64,000 nucleotides of DNA from Nocardia sputorum (GTDB lineage Bacteria > Actinomycetota > Actinomycetes > Mycobacteriales > Mycobacteriaceae). A model generated the notes under the pieces. It did no database searches. It saw only the letters and a program-made list of their open reading frames with translations, and had not been told where the DNA came from. The stretch covers positions 2,480,001-2,544,000 of the forward strand of contig NZ_AP026978.1 of assembly GCF_027924405.1 (NCBI RefSeq), in the 5' to 3' direction. Both the position numbers and the translations under genes were made by a program. Positions 33,467 to 42,225 of the stretch are shown here, in pieces (the stretch's first letter is position 1; each line of letters opens with the position of its first letter).

Positions 33467-34846
33467 TCAGCTCCTCGGCTGGGCATCCCGCCATCGCGCG
33501 TCCTGCGCTCCCAGCTCGGTGGCAGGTGCGTCACCGCACAGCCATTCACGGGCGATCCGATGCCAATTCGCTGTTGCCCGAAGCTGACCGAGGATGCCTG
33601 CGGTGTAGAAGTCCGCACGTCGGGAGAAGAAGTGCTCGGCCGGCAAAGTCTCGCGCCTGAGGCGCTGGAAATCCTCGGCTCGGGGGTCGGCGAGGACCAT
33701 GAAGGCCCCGCTGGCGAGTTCCGGCGTCATGGTCAGTGCTTCGTCGGCAAAAGTCCACGGTGAGGCGTCGTAGGTGTACTCCAGGACTTCATCTGCCGAG
33801 AGGGTGGTCTCCGGCCGAAGGCCGCCGGTTCGTACCAGTGCATCGCGCAGGTCCTCGGCGCGTTGGTCGATAGCGGCTCGGAGCGCTTGTCGTTCGATCT
33901 CGACTGCGGCCGGGGTCATTCGCTTGAACAGGCCGAAGTCCAGGAACGCCACCCGGCCGTCCTCGGCGAGCAGCACGTTGCCCGGATGCGGGTCTCCATT
34001 GAAGTGGTAGTCGAGATACATCGAGCCGATGTAGAACCGGTAGACCAACTCGCCCACGCGATCGCGCACCTGGGCCGGCAGCGTGCGCACATCGCCCATT
34101 CGTCTGCCGGTGACATACTGCGACACCAGGACTCTGGGGCCGCACAGTTCGGTGAGCGCGTCCGGGACGAGGATCGCGGGATGATCGGCGTAACGCCGGG
34201 CGAGTTCGCGCTGGACTCGAGCCTCGTGGAGGTAGTCGAGCTCTTCCTCGATATGCAGGCGGATCTCCTCGGCCATGGCCGTGTGATCCAGCGACGGAAA
34301 CACCGGTTTGGAGAACTTCAGCAACAGCGCCAGATTTTTCAGATCTGCTCGCACCGCGGTGGCGATCCCGGCGTACTGCACTTTCACCGCCACGGCACGG
34401 TCGTCGTGGGTGCGTGCGCGATAGACCTGTCCGATGGACGCGGCGGCGATCGGCGTGGTGTCGAACTCGGCGAACGTCTCTTCGACGGTACGGCCCAAAT
34501 CCTGTTCGAGGACCGGCCGCATGCGTTCGAAGGGCACTGTCGGTGCTCGGTCTTGCAGTACTGCGAGCTTGCTACGGAATTCCTCGCGCCGTCCGTCGGG
34601 GAGAACGTCGAGATCAATGATCGACAGCAGCTGTCCGAGTTTCATGGCCGCGCCCTTCATACCACCGAGCAGGTCGACCAGTTCGTCGGCGGCGGCGAGT
34701 ACGGCATCGTGGGTGGCCTGGGCCTCGGCATCACGCGGATCCGTCAAGCGCTCGAAGCGGATTCGAGCGTTGCGGACCGCTTGGCGAGCGGCGAAGCGGC
34801 CGAGGCGTGTACCGCGTGCGAAGCGAGAGGTGGACACGTCGGCCAT
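33467..34846 (-). CDS. ABC1/UbiB/ADCK-type atypical kinase
   Basis: A 459-residue protein of the ABC1 (UbiB/COQ8) family, ATP-dependent proteins linked to isoprenoid-quinone and lipid homeostasis. Seen are the family-specific KLGQ (residues 69-72), the Ala-rich loop AAASIGQVYRA (about 134-144) that replaces a normal P-loop, VAVKVQ with Lys155, an EELDY helix, NGDPHPGNVL and the DFG-like FLDFG. The ATG at 34846 was chosen; the longer frame upstream is the antisense of nothing but runs inside the esterase gene and has no homology. It overlaps the esterase gene by 116 bp and so is probably cotranscribed with it. Confidence 0.88.
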   Translation of the reverse strand: MADVSTSRFARGTRLGRFAARQAVRNARIRFERLTDPRDAEAQATHDAVLAAADELVDLLGGMKGAAMKLGQLLSIIDLDVLPDGRREEFRSKLAVLQDRAPTVPFERMRPVLEQDLGRTVEETFAEFDTTPIAAASIGQVYRARTHDDRAVAVKVQYAGIATAVRADLKNLALLLKFSKPVFPSLDHTAMAEEIRLHIEEELDYLHEARVQRELARRYADHPAILVPDALTELCGPRVLVSQYVTGRRMGDVRTLPAQVRDRVGELVYRFYIGSMYLDYHFNGDPHPGNVLLAEDGRVAFLDFGLFKRMTPAAVEIERQALRAAIDQRAEDLRDALVRTGGLRPETTLSADEVLEYTYDASPWTFADEALTMTPELASGAFMVLADPRAEDFQRLRRETLPAEHFFSRRADFYTAGILGQLRATANWHRIAREWLCGDAPATELGAQDARWRDAQPRS

Positions 34847-35888
34847 TCCCGGATCGTCGCTTCGCGGACTCAAGCCGACACCGCCGAACGCGACCGCAAG
34901 GGTGCCGGGGCGGGCAATGCGCGAGAAAGCGGGCCGCGGCGCGAATCGCTCTGCCGCCCTCGGGAATGAAATCGGCGAAAGCTGGGAATACGTGTACCTG
35001 GCCTTCCCATAGTTGCAGGGTGGTCGGCACACCGCACTCGGCGAGGTGCTCGGCCAGAGCGATCGAATCGACGACGAACAACTCCTGGGAACCGGACTGG
35101 ATCAACACCGGCGGCAGCCCCGACAAGTCCAGTGCCAGGGGTGCGCGCACCCTGGTCGGCGCGCCTTCGACCAGGACACGAGCCTCGGCTCTCGCCGCGT
35201 GCAGGGACATGCCGTTGATGGCAGAAGCCGGAAACAGCGGATCGCCCGACCACCAAGTCCCCCCTTCGGCCTTGGGTTTGTCCAAATCGGTGACCGGCGA
35301 CCACAGCAGGACCCCGGCCGGTGTGCCGAGGCCGCGTTCGATCAGAGTCAACGCGGTCATGAGCGCGAGATAACCTCCGGCCGAGTCACCGGCCAGCACG
35401 ATGTCGCCGGTCCGGTAGCCCATGCTGCGCAGCCGGTCTGCGCCGTCGAGGCAATCCTCGATCGCGGTGCTGGGCGCGTAGGCCGGGGACTTGCGATAGT
35501 TCACGCTCAGCACCGGAAGCCCGGCGGCTTCCGACAAGCGGCTCACAAGCCGACGATGAGTGTTGAGGCCGCAAATGAGAAACCCGCCGCCGTGTGAGTA
35601 CAAGATGACGCGATCATGTGCTGTCACGGTGGCGGCCGTGATTAGCTCGGCGCGGCAATAACGCAATGCGACCGTCTCCCGGCGCACTCCGGCATAGCGG
35701 GGCAAGACCACGGCGGCGGCGTCGATCAGCCGGAACGGCCACTGGAGCAGGGGCCATCGTCCGAACACGGCCAACGCAGGCTTGGCTGTCACCCGCATCA
35801 GGCTGGCCAAGATGCTCGTCCGCAGCGAACGTCCCGGGATGAGCGTGCTGGCGAGGTAGCCGTGCAGAGGTCGATCTCCAGCGATCAT
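34731..35888 (-). CDS. HSL-type alpha/beta hydrolase (esterase/lipase)
   Basis: A hormone-sensitive-lipase-family carboxylesterase, 385 residues as read. HGGGF forms the oxyanion hole, GDSAGG the nucleophile elbow, and the Asp/His partners are probably in ELFVVDS and GQVHVFPAF. The start at 35888 (MIAGDRPLHG) was preferred to a GTG at 36026 because a promoter with an operator lies directly upstream. The spacing predicts a leaderless mRNA, and no ribosome site is visible. After ARFLAH the family C-terminus should end, but the frame runs on for about 70 Arg-rich residues into the kinase gene, suggesting a late frameshift. Confidence 0.82.
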   Translation of the reverse strand: MIAGDRPLHGYLASTLIPGRSLRTSILASLMRVTAKPALAVFGRWPLLQWPFRLIDAAAVVLPRYAGVRRETVALRYCRAELITAATVTAHDRVILYSHGGGFLICGLNTHRRLVSRLSEAAGLPVLSVNYRKSPAYAPSTAIEDCLDGADRLRSMGYRTGDIVLAGDSAGGYLALMTALTLIERGLGTPAGVLLWSPVTDLDKPKAEGGTWWSGDPLFPASAINGMSLHAARAEARVLVEGAPTRVRAPLALDLSGLPPVLIQSGSQELFVVDSIALAEHLAECGVPTTLQLWEGQVHVFPAFADFIPEGGRAIRAAARFLAHCPPRHPCGRVRRCRLESAKRRSGNGRRVHLSLRTRYTPRPLRRSPSGPQRSNPLRALDGSA

Positions 35889-35903
35889 GGCGGCAGCGTA
35901 GAT

Positions 35904-35919
35904 GACTGACAAATCAGTC
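35904..35919. promoter_or_regulatory. Palindromic operator copy 2 (esterase promoter)
   Basis: GACTGA-CAAA-TCAGTC, with the same half-sites as copy 1. On the minus strand it fills the spacer between TTGACG (35919-35924) and TACGCT (35895-35900), a classic repressor position 16 bp before the esterase ATG. Confidence 0.75.
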
Positions 35920-36032
35920 GTCAATATACCGACGCCTTCGCCTTCTGTCGGAGCAGCGTAAGCAAACAGCAGGTGAACCGGCTCGATCCGGAGGCGCAGC
36001 TTTGCGGGGACCGTCGGATCGACCATTTAGCT

Positions 36033-36048
36033 GATTGACATGACAGTC
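36033..36048. promoter_or_regulatory. Degenerate palindromic operator copy 3 (upstream of BVMO operon)
   Basis: GATTGA-CATG-ACAGTC matches the copy 1/2 half-sites at 10 of 12 positions. A perfect -35 hexamer TTGACA (36035-36040, plus strand) lies inside it. It sits in the divergent region between the esterase and the BVMO operon, about 200 bp before the BVMO start. No convincing -10 follows at 17 bp. Confidence 0.5.
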
Positions 36049-36248
36049 ACTTAAATGCTGGACTGGTCACGCCGCAGTTCGAATCTCGGAAAACCGGTGG
36101 AACCGAAGACGCCTTCTCGACGAGCTCGTCGCCATTGTGTTCTCGGGGTGCTCTGGACCGCAGCTTTGATCTGCGCGCCGGCTCCCGGCGGCTATGACGC
36201 CGCCTCGCGATGGTCGAAGCGGTGTCCCGGAGCTATGGAGGTTGTTCG

Positions 36249-37865
36249 ATGACGAGTACATCTGGCTGTGGCGTGCGAGCAGTGTCGGGTGGACGCAACG
36301 GGCCAGGTCCCGCGCATCCAGAGTTCCTGGTCGCCGTGATCGGTGCCGGGCCCGGCGGAATCTGCGCGGGCGCGCGGCTGCGGCAAGAGGGGATCGAGGA
36401 GTTCGTGATCGTCGAACGCGGACACGGGTTCGGTGGCAGTTGGCGCGACAACAACTATCCCGGCCTCGGAGTGGACGTGCCAGGATTCACCTACCAGTAC
36501 TCGTTCGCCAAGAACCCGAACTGGACGCGCATGTTTCCCAAGCGCCGGGAGATTCTCGAGTACCACCAGGACGTGGCGGCCCGGTTCGGATTGGCGAAGC
36601 ACGCCCGGTTCGGTGTGACCGTGCAGCGGCAGGTGTGGGACGAGACCGGCCGATATTGGCGGTTGATCACTGCCGAGGGGTCGGTGATCACCGCGCGGTT
36701 CGTCATCTCGGCGGTAGGCGCCTATCTGAATCCCAAGGACGACCCGGGTATTCCCGGTTATCGCGATTTCGCGGGTAAGGTGCTGCGCCCGGTCGGATGG
36801 GACGAGAGCTACGACCTGGCCGGAAAGCGGGTGGCGGTCATCGGAACCGGAGCCAGTTCGGTACAGATCACTCCCGCCATCGCCTCGGAGGTGGCGCATC
36901 TGATGGTGTTCCAGCGGACACCGGTGTGGTGTCTGCCCAAACCGGATTTCGCGATGGGGCCGCGGATGCGGCGCTTCATGGCACTGCCCGGGGTGGGCTC
37001 GATGTTCAGCATGGCCGCGTTCCTGGTCGTCGATCTCGCGCTGCGGCTGATGGTGCACACACCGGGTCCGGTATTCCGGCCGGCTGCACGGGCGTTCGAT
37101 GGCGTCGCGCGGGCCCTGTATCGCATATACCTGCGTTGGCAGGTCCGTGATGCTCGTGCGCGCGAGGGATTGTTGCCGTCTTATGGTGCCCTGGGTAAAC
37201 GTCCGACGCTGTCGAACGAGTACGTGCAGGCGTTCGGTCGCGACAACGTCGAACTGGTCACGACACCGATCGAGCGCATCACGAAGACCGGTATCCGTAC
37301 CACTGATGGTGTCCAGCACGAGTTCGATGCCATCGTGCTGGCCACCGGATACGAGTTGTTCTCCGATCCGGAAAGTTATCGCGACGGCACCGTCGTCGGG
37401 CGCGACGGCTTCGATCTCGCGAAATTCTTCAACGAGAACCGTCTGCAGGCATACGAAAGCGTGAGTGTGCCGGGATTGCCCAACCGATGGATGCTGGTGG
37501 GGCCGTACTCATGGATCGGCACCGGCTGGCACGAACTGGTCGAGATCGGCACCAGCCACGCGCTCACCGTGATCGGCGAAGCGATACGGCGGGGTTGCGA
37601 CGTGGTGGAGATCTCGAGGCCCGCGCACGAGCGGTATTACGCGATGATCCGCAAGCAGGGCGCGAACATGGCGTACTACTTCAACGTCCTCAACCAGGGG
37701 CTGCGCACCTACTATGTCAACTCCCACGGTGACATGGTGTATATCCGGCCCACCACACTGTTCAGCGCGCAACGCGCCAGCAAGAAGGTTCGATTCGACG
37801 ACTACGAATTCGAGCCCACCCGAACCATCACCGGCCCGGATACGACTGTGGCGGTGGCGCGATGA
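36249..37865 (+). CDS. Flavin-dependent monooxygenase, BVMO-like (1)
   Basis: A 538-residue FAD/NADPH flavoprotein of the Baeyer-Villiger/FMO-like class. The FAD motif IGAGPGG is at residues 31-37, the second nucleotide-binding motif VIGTGASS near 198, and the GGSWRDN and YPG segments are typical. The BVMO fingerprint FxGxxxHxxxWD is present as FAGKVLRPVGWD (174-185), with Arg180 where the His is expected. The ATG at 36249 has GGAGG seven bases upstream. It overlaps the SDR gene by four bases, so the ketone substrate may come from, or go to, that dehydrogenase. The substrate is unknown; lipids or steroids are likely given the mce context. Confidence 0.87.
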   Translation: MTSTSGCGVRAVSGGRNGPGPAHPEFLVAVIGAGPGGICAGARLRQEGIEEFVIVERGHGFGGSWRDNNYPGLGVDVPGFTYQYSFAKNPNWTRMFPKRREILEYHQDVAARFGLAKHARFGVTVQRQVWDETGRYWRLITAEGSVITARFVISAVGAYLNPKDDPGIPGYRDFAGKVLRPVGWDESYDLAGKRVAVIGTGASSVQITPAIASEVAHLMVFQRTPVWCLPKPDFAMGPRMRRFMALPGVGSMFSMAAFLVVDLALRLMVHTPGPVFRPAARAFDGVARALYRIYLRWQVRDARAREGLLPSYGALGKRPTLSNEYVQAFGRDNVELVTTPIERITKTGIRTTDGVQHEFDAIVLATGYELFSDPESYRDGTVVGRDGFDLAKFFNENRLQAYESVSVPGLPNRWMLVGPYSWIGTGWHELVEIGTSHALTVIGEAIRRGCDVVEISRPAHERYYAMIRKQGANMAYYFNVLNQGLRTYYVNSHGDMVYIRPTTLFSAQRASKKVRFDDYEFEPTRTITGPDTTVAVAR

Positions 37866-38797
37866 GAAAATTCCCGCCCATTCCGCTGTCGGGCGCGATC
37901 GTGGTCATCACCGGAGGTGCTCGCGGCATCGGCTTGGCCACCGCCGGATTGTTCGCGAGCAAAGGCGCCCGCGTCGTGATCGGCGATCTCACCGCCGATG
38001 CCGCCGCGAGCGCGGCGCAGACATTGGGTTCCAAGGCGTTTGGTTATCCAGTCGACGTCGGCGACAAAGCGTCCTACCAGCGGCTGATCGATGCCGTGGA
38101 ACGGGAGGTCGGCCCGATCGACGTCTTGGTCAACAACGCGGGCATCATGCCGGTCGGTGGGCTGCTGGACGAAGACGACGCGGTCGCCGTCGCCACGTTC
38201 AACGTCAACTACTGGGCGCATTACCACGCCCTCAAGATCATCGCCCCGCGGATGATGGCACGCGGCCGTGGCCACATCGTCAATGTGACCTCGGCAGCGG
38301 GGAAGCTGCACTCGCCCGGCCTGGGTAGCTATGTCGCGGCCAAACACGCCGCGACCGGCCTGTCCCGATGCGCGCGTGAGGAACTCATGGCCAGCGGGAT
38401 TTCGGTGACCGCCGTACTGCCATGGGCTGTGCGCACCCAGTTGGTCGACGGCATCCCGTTCAATGCCTGGGAGCGGATGGGCATCGTATCGCCGACCCGG
38501 ATCGCCCGGACCATCGTCGGCACGCTCGGACGCCGACCAGCCCTCGTCGGCGGACCGCCCGGCCTGCTCACCGCTCTGAATCTCGCCGCCCACGTCCCGG
38601 AACCACTGTGGCTGCTGGGCCGGCGATGGACCAACGCCGATCGGGTCATGGGGCCCATCGACCGCGACAGCCGCAAGGAATACGACGACCGCATCACCAT
38701 GCAGACCGCTACCGCGCTCACTTCGGCGACCGCGCCGGTGATCGCACCGGGTACCAGTGAGGACAGCCATGACCGGCACAGGCCTGATCAACGATGA
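37862..38797 (+). CDS. Short-chain dehydrogenase/reductase between two BVMOs
   Basis: A 311-residue SDR. The cofactor motif TGGARGIG, then NNAG, and the catalytic YVAAK (Tyr157, Lys161) are visible, with serine in TSAAG about 13 residues earlier. The extra C-terminal 60-70 residues (ALNLAAHVPEPLWLLGRRW) are typical of the longer actinobacterial SDRs linked to lipid oxidation. Start and end overlap both flanking BVMO genes, giving a tight three-gene operon that could interconvert alcohol, ketone and ester. Confidence 0.88.
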   Translation: MRKFPPIPLSGAIVVITGGARGIGLATAGLFASKGARVVIGDLTADAAASAAQTLGSKAFGYPVDVGDKASYQRLIDAVEREVGPIDVLVNNAGIMPVGGLLDEDDAVAVATFNVNYWAHYHALKIIAPRMMARGRGHIVNVTSAAGKLHSPGLGSYVAAKHAATGLSRCAREELMASGISVTAVLPWAVRTQLVDGIPFNAWERMGIVSPTRIARTIVGTLGRRPALVGGPPGLLTALNLAAHVPEPLWLLGRRWTNADRVMGPIDRDSRKEYDDRITMQTATALTSATAPVIAPGTSEDSHDRHRPDQR

Positions 38798-40379
38798 CAG
38801 GACAGCACCACGGGCGCCCATCCAGCCGCAGCACCTGGTCGCCATCATCGGCGGCGGCTTCGGCGGACTCGGCGCCGCCATCGCGTTGAAACGCGCGAAG
38901 CTCGACGACTTCGTCGTCATCGAACGTTCCGACGACATCGGCGGCACCTGGTACAACAATCACTATCCCGACGTGGCCGTGGATATTCCGGGCATCATCT
39001 ACCAGTTCTCCTTCGAGAAGAATCCGAACTGGTCACGCACATTCCCGAAGGGCCCGGAGGTCAAGGCGTACATCGACCGCTGCGCCGACAAGTATCGGCT
39101 GCGCGACCACCTGCGACTGAAAACCGAGGTGATGCGACGAGAATGGGACGAACTCAATCATCTCTGGCGGCTCACTCTCGACAACGGCAACGAACTCACC
39201 GCTCGCTACGTCATCACTGCGCTCGGTGCCTTCGTCGAACCCAAGGTGCCCGACATCAAAGGATTGGATACTTTCGCGGGCAAAGTGATTCAGACCCAGA
39301 GCTGGGATCATGAGTACGACCTGACCGGCAAACGGGTAGCGGTCATCGGCACCGGCGCGACGTCGGTGCAGATGGTCCCGCAGGTGGCCAAGGCTGCCGG
39401 GCATCTCGACGTGTACCAGCGCCGTGCCATCTGGGTCTTCGCCAAACCAGATTTCGCGATCCCGCGCGCCGCGCAAGTGGCGTTGAAGTACACACCCGGT
39501 CTGCAGTCGGTGATACGTGGCGTGGTCGCAGGCGTGGTCGAACTGATCCTGGCCGGAATCACGGTGTACGGCAAGCAGATCGCGCCCTTGACCCTGCTTC
39601 CGGCCTGGGCGACGCGGGCGTTTCTGTTCACCCAGGTACGCGACCGTGAACTGCGCAAAAAGCTGACACCGGACTACGGGTTCGGGTGCAAACGTCCCAG
39701 CGTCTCGAACATTTACTACAGGACCTTCACCCGCGACAACGTAGAACTGGTGACCGACCGCATCGCCGAAATCACCCCGACGGGTATCACCACCGTCGAC
39801 GGCACCCATCGCGAAGCCGACGTCCTGGTGCTGGCAACGGGTTTCGAGATGTCGCAGAGCCCGCGGGTGTTCCGGATGCGACCGGTCACCGGCCGTGACG
39901 GCTTCGACCTGGCCGACTTCTACGAGAAGCACCGCGCCAAAGCCTATGAAGGGGTCAGTATTCCGCAGCTGCCGAACACCTTCATGATCTTCGGACCTTA
40001 CGCCTGGAGCGGCAGCTCCTGGCACGTCATGGTGGAGAACTCCTCCCGTCATGCGGTGCGGGTGATCAGCGAAGCACAGCGCCGCGGCGCCACCGCGGTG
40101 TCGGTGAGCGAGCAGGCCAACGAACAGTTCTACGACTTCATACGCTCGCGCTCGACCGACACACTCATGCACGGACGAGCCTGCGCGAATGCCAACTCCT
40201 ACTACATCGACCACCACGGCGACTTCTCGTTCCTACGCCCCACCACCGCATACCAGGCGACGCGGGCCAGCAAGACCTTCGACCTCGACGACTACCGCTA
40301 CGAAAGACTTCCCGACCCGGCGCAGCGGAAGCCGCGGGGGCTAGACGGCGCCGAAACCGAAGCGAACAAGGTCCGCTAG
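38769..40379 (+). CDS. Flavin-dependent monooxygenase, BVMO-like (2)
   Basis: A 536-residue paralogue of the enzyme at 36249. IIGGGFGG binds FAD, GGTWYNNHYPDVAVD follows, and VIGTGATS binds NADPH. The fingerprint reads FAGKVIQTQSWD (169-180), with Gln175 at the usual His position. The ATG at 38769 has GAGGA five bases upstream and overlaps the SDR by 29 bp. The 3' end overlaps the convergent TetR gene by 39 bp, so both reading frames share the final bases. Confidence 0.88.
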   Translation: MTGTGLINDDRTAPRAPIQPQHLVAIIGGGFGGLGAAIALKRAKLDDFVVIERSDDIGGTWYNNHYPDVAVDIPGIIYQFSFEKNPNWSRTFPKGPEVKAYIDRCADKYRLRDHLRLKTEVMRREWDELNHLWRLTLDNGNELTARYVITALGAFVEPKVPDIKGLDTFAGKVIQTQSWDHEYDLTGKRVAVIGTGATSVQMVPQVAKAAGHLDVYQRRAIWVFAKPDFAIPRAAQVALKYTPGLQSVIRGVVAGVVELILAGITVYGKQIAPLTLLPAWATRAFLFTQVRDRELRKKLTPDYGFGCKRPSVSNIYYRTFTRDNVELVTDRIAEITPTGITTVDGTHREADVLVLATGFEMSQSPRVFRMRPVTGRDGFDLADFYEKHRAKAYEGVSIPQLPNTFMIFGPYAWSGSSWHVMVENSSRHAVRVISEAQRRGATAVSVSEQANEQFYDFIRSRSTDTLMHGRACANANSYYIDHHGDFSFLRPTTAYQATRASKTFDLDDYRYERLPDPAQRKPRGLDGAETEANKVR

Positions 40380-40970
40380 GGCCTGCACCATCTCGTCGCC
40401 GGGGGCGATATCGGCCCCCGGCAGCGAACCCAGCGCCGCTCCCGCGATCACCCAGGTGAGCGTCCGGCCCATGATCTCGCTGTCCAGATCCGACCGCAGG
40501 AATCCCTTGGCCATTCCGTCCCGGAGACGGTCGGTCCACAGCATGCAGATCTGATCGTTGATGCCGAGCATCTGGTTGAAAACGTCCTGGTCGACGGCAG
40601 GAGCCTCGAACATCGCGAAGCGCAACATCCCGGTCTCGATGCTCAAGAACTCCTGCAGCCGGCGGCCGATACCGATCACGGAGTCCACGAACTCCTCGAG
40701 GGTGTCCGCCGCGCCTGGGGCTTCACCGAGCACCTCCCGCGCCGCGACAGCGAAGCGCTCCTCGATGACCGCGGCCAGGACGGCTCGGCGGTTGTCGAAA
40801 TAGTTGTAGACCGTTCCCGCGCTCACCCCCGCCGCCGCAGCGAGATCCGGAATCGTGACATCTCGATAACCACGCTCGAGATACAACCGATAAGCCGTAT
40901 CGATCAACTGCGCGCGCCGGTGCTCGGTGCGCCCGGCAACTGTCTTGCCCTCGGGCCGCGGGGAATTCAT
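40341..40970 (-). CDS. TetR family regulator (1)
   Basis: A 209-residue TetR-type repressor. The N-terminal HTH (AYRLYLERGYRDVTIPDLAAAAGVSAGTVYNYF, read in parts, about residues 25-60) is well conserved, followed by a helical ligand domain. It is the second gene of a two-TetR operon and its tail overlaps the BVMO2 tail. Together with its partner it is the best candidate for binding GACTGA-N4-TCAGTC. Its ligand is probably a lipid intermediate (inference). Confidence 0.9.
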   Translation of the reverse strand: MNSPRPEGKTVAGRTEHRRAQLIDTAYRLYLERGYRDVTIPDLAAAAGVSAGTVYNYFDNRRAVLAAVIEERFAVAAREVLGEAPGAADTLEEFVDSVIGIGRRLQEFLSIETGMLRFAMFEAPAVDQDVFNQMLGINDQICMLWTDRLRDGMAKGFLRSDLDSEIMGRTLTWVIAGAALGSLPGADIAPGDEMVQALADLVRFGFGAV

Positions 40971-41623
40971 GCCTGCACCGGCCGCGTCCTCAGCGCGTTC
41001 TCCAGCAGCCCGACGATCGCGGCCGTGTGCCGGTAACGCAGCGCCGGAGCCAGCCTGCCCTGGAAAGCATCCAGGAACGTCGGCATGGTCAGGCTCAGCA
41101 GCAAGTGGCCGTAGGCGTCCGGATTCACCTCCGGGCGCACCTGCCCGGCGGCGATAGCTCGCGACAGCGTCGAGGCAAGTCGTCCGGCCAGCATCCGCTC
41201 GAAGCTCATCACACGCGCCTGCATTTCCGGATCGGCCGAACTGATCTCGACGGTCACGATCTTGAGCAGGCGCGGCTCTCGATTCACCAGATCGCTCAAC
41301 CGAGCCGTTGTCGTCGCGATCCGATCGGCAAGCGCATCCATCGACTCGATCGGCTTCGACAGCGAGCCCAAGTCCAGCACCTGGAACAGCCGCTCCGCCG
41401 TGTAGTCGAACACCTCACGCAAAATCTCGATTTTGCTGTCGAAGTACCGGTAGACGGTCCCATGCCCTATCCCGGCACGCTTCGCGATCGCACCCACCGT
41501 GGTCGCTTCGAACCCCTGATCGGCGAATACCTCGTAGGCCGCCTCGATGATCTGCGACCGCCGCTGCTCCGCCAACCCGTCGATCCGGGGGCGGCCCCGT
41601 CCGCGGCCGGATGGGCTGGCCAT
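40967..41623 (-). CDS. TetR family regulator (2)
   Basis: A 218-residue TetR-type regulator with a basic N-terminal arm (GRGRGRPRIDG) and HTH (AAYEVFADQGFEATTVGAIA, then GIGHGTVYRYF). It overlaps TetR 1 by four bases (ATGA). AAAGGCGG precedes its ATG. No GACTGA palindrome is visible in its own upstream region, so it may not be autoregulated through that motif. Confidence 0.9.
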   Translation of the reverse strand: MASPSGRGRGRPRIDGLAEQRRSQIIEAAYEVFADQGFEATTVGAIAKRAGIGHGTVYRYFDSKIEILREVFDYTAERLFQVLDLGSLSKPIESMDALADRIATTTARLSDLVNREPRLLKIVTVEISSADPEMQARVMSFERMLAGRLASTLSRAIAAGQVRPEVNPDAYGHLLLSLTMPTFLDAFQGRLAPALRYRHTAAIVGLLENALRTRPVQA

Positions 41624-41941
41624 TTCCGCCTTTCGTTCGAGTCCGCTGTTTTCGGGGCCTCTGCCAGTAGTAATCGACGACCGCCTACCAGCCCCTCATG
41701 CTAGCAGCGTGCATATTGCGGGGACGTCCATGCGCCGGTCGATGCCGGCCAGGGGCTCGACATCGCGACCGAAGGGCGCCCGGACGATGTCGGGTTTTCG
41801 GAGGCGGGACGTGGTGAGACCGACGCAGTGTCGTCTGAGTTCGGCGCATGGTCGCCAAGTACTCGGCAAGCGCCTGGCACGTCGTTTTCGGCTCGGGCGT
41901 TCCAGCCGGTTGGCCGATGTCGTCGTCGGTCGTGGTGCCGG
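41624..41941. other. Gene-free spacer between TetR and PTS operons
   Basis: A 318-bp gap between the TetR 2 start and the HPr stop. Short open frames here have no coding character or start signals that I can support. It must hold the promoter of the two TetR genes, but I see no clear -10. Confidence 0.5.
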
Positions 41942-42199
41942 TCAGGTGTCGAGGTCTGCGGCGACGAGTGCGGCGATCTTGTCGAGGGCGGCTTGGTCGT
42001 CGCTGGTGATGAGGATCGGGGTGCCTTGGGTGGCGCCGAGGGTCATGATCATCAGTGCGGAGCCTGCGTCGACCGGTTCGCCGTCGACGAGCGAGAGGGT
42101 GACGGGTACGCCCGCGGCATGGACGGCTTCGGCGATGATGTTGGCGGGACGGGCGTGCAGGCCGATGGACGAGCCGACTTCGACGGTTGTCTGGGGCAT
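41942..42199 (-). CDS. ptsH: HPr phosphocarrier protein
   Basis: An 85-residue HPr, which carries phosphate from enzyme I to sugar-specific EII components. The active-site motif GLHARPA places the phosphorylated His at residue 15, as in all HPr proteins. The second-site region GEPVDAGSALMIMTLG corresponds to the Ser46 loop. The ATG has AAGGAG eight bases before it. It is the last gene of the fructose PTS operon, 26 bp after fruA. Confidence 0.95.
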   Translation of the reverse strand: MPQTTVEVGSSIGLHARPANIIAEAVHAAGVPVTLSLVDGEPVDAGSALMIMTLGATQGTPILITSDDQAALDKIAALVAADLDT

Positions 42200-42225
42200 G
42201 GCGTGACTCCTTCTGTGGTGGACGT

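Noticed and set aside
34847..35032. Upstream extension of the ABC1 kinase
   Set aside because: Lies inside the esterase gene and adds residues without similarity to kinases.
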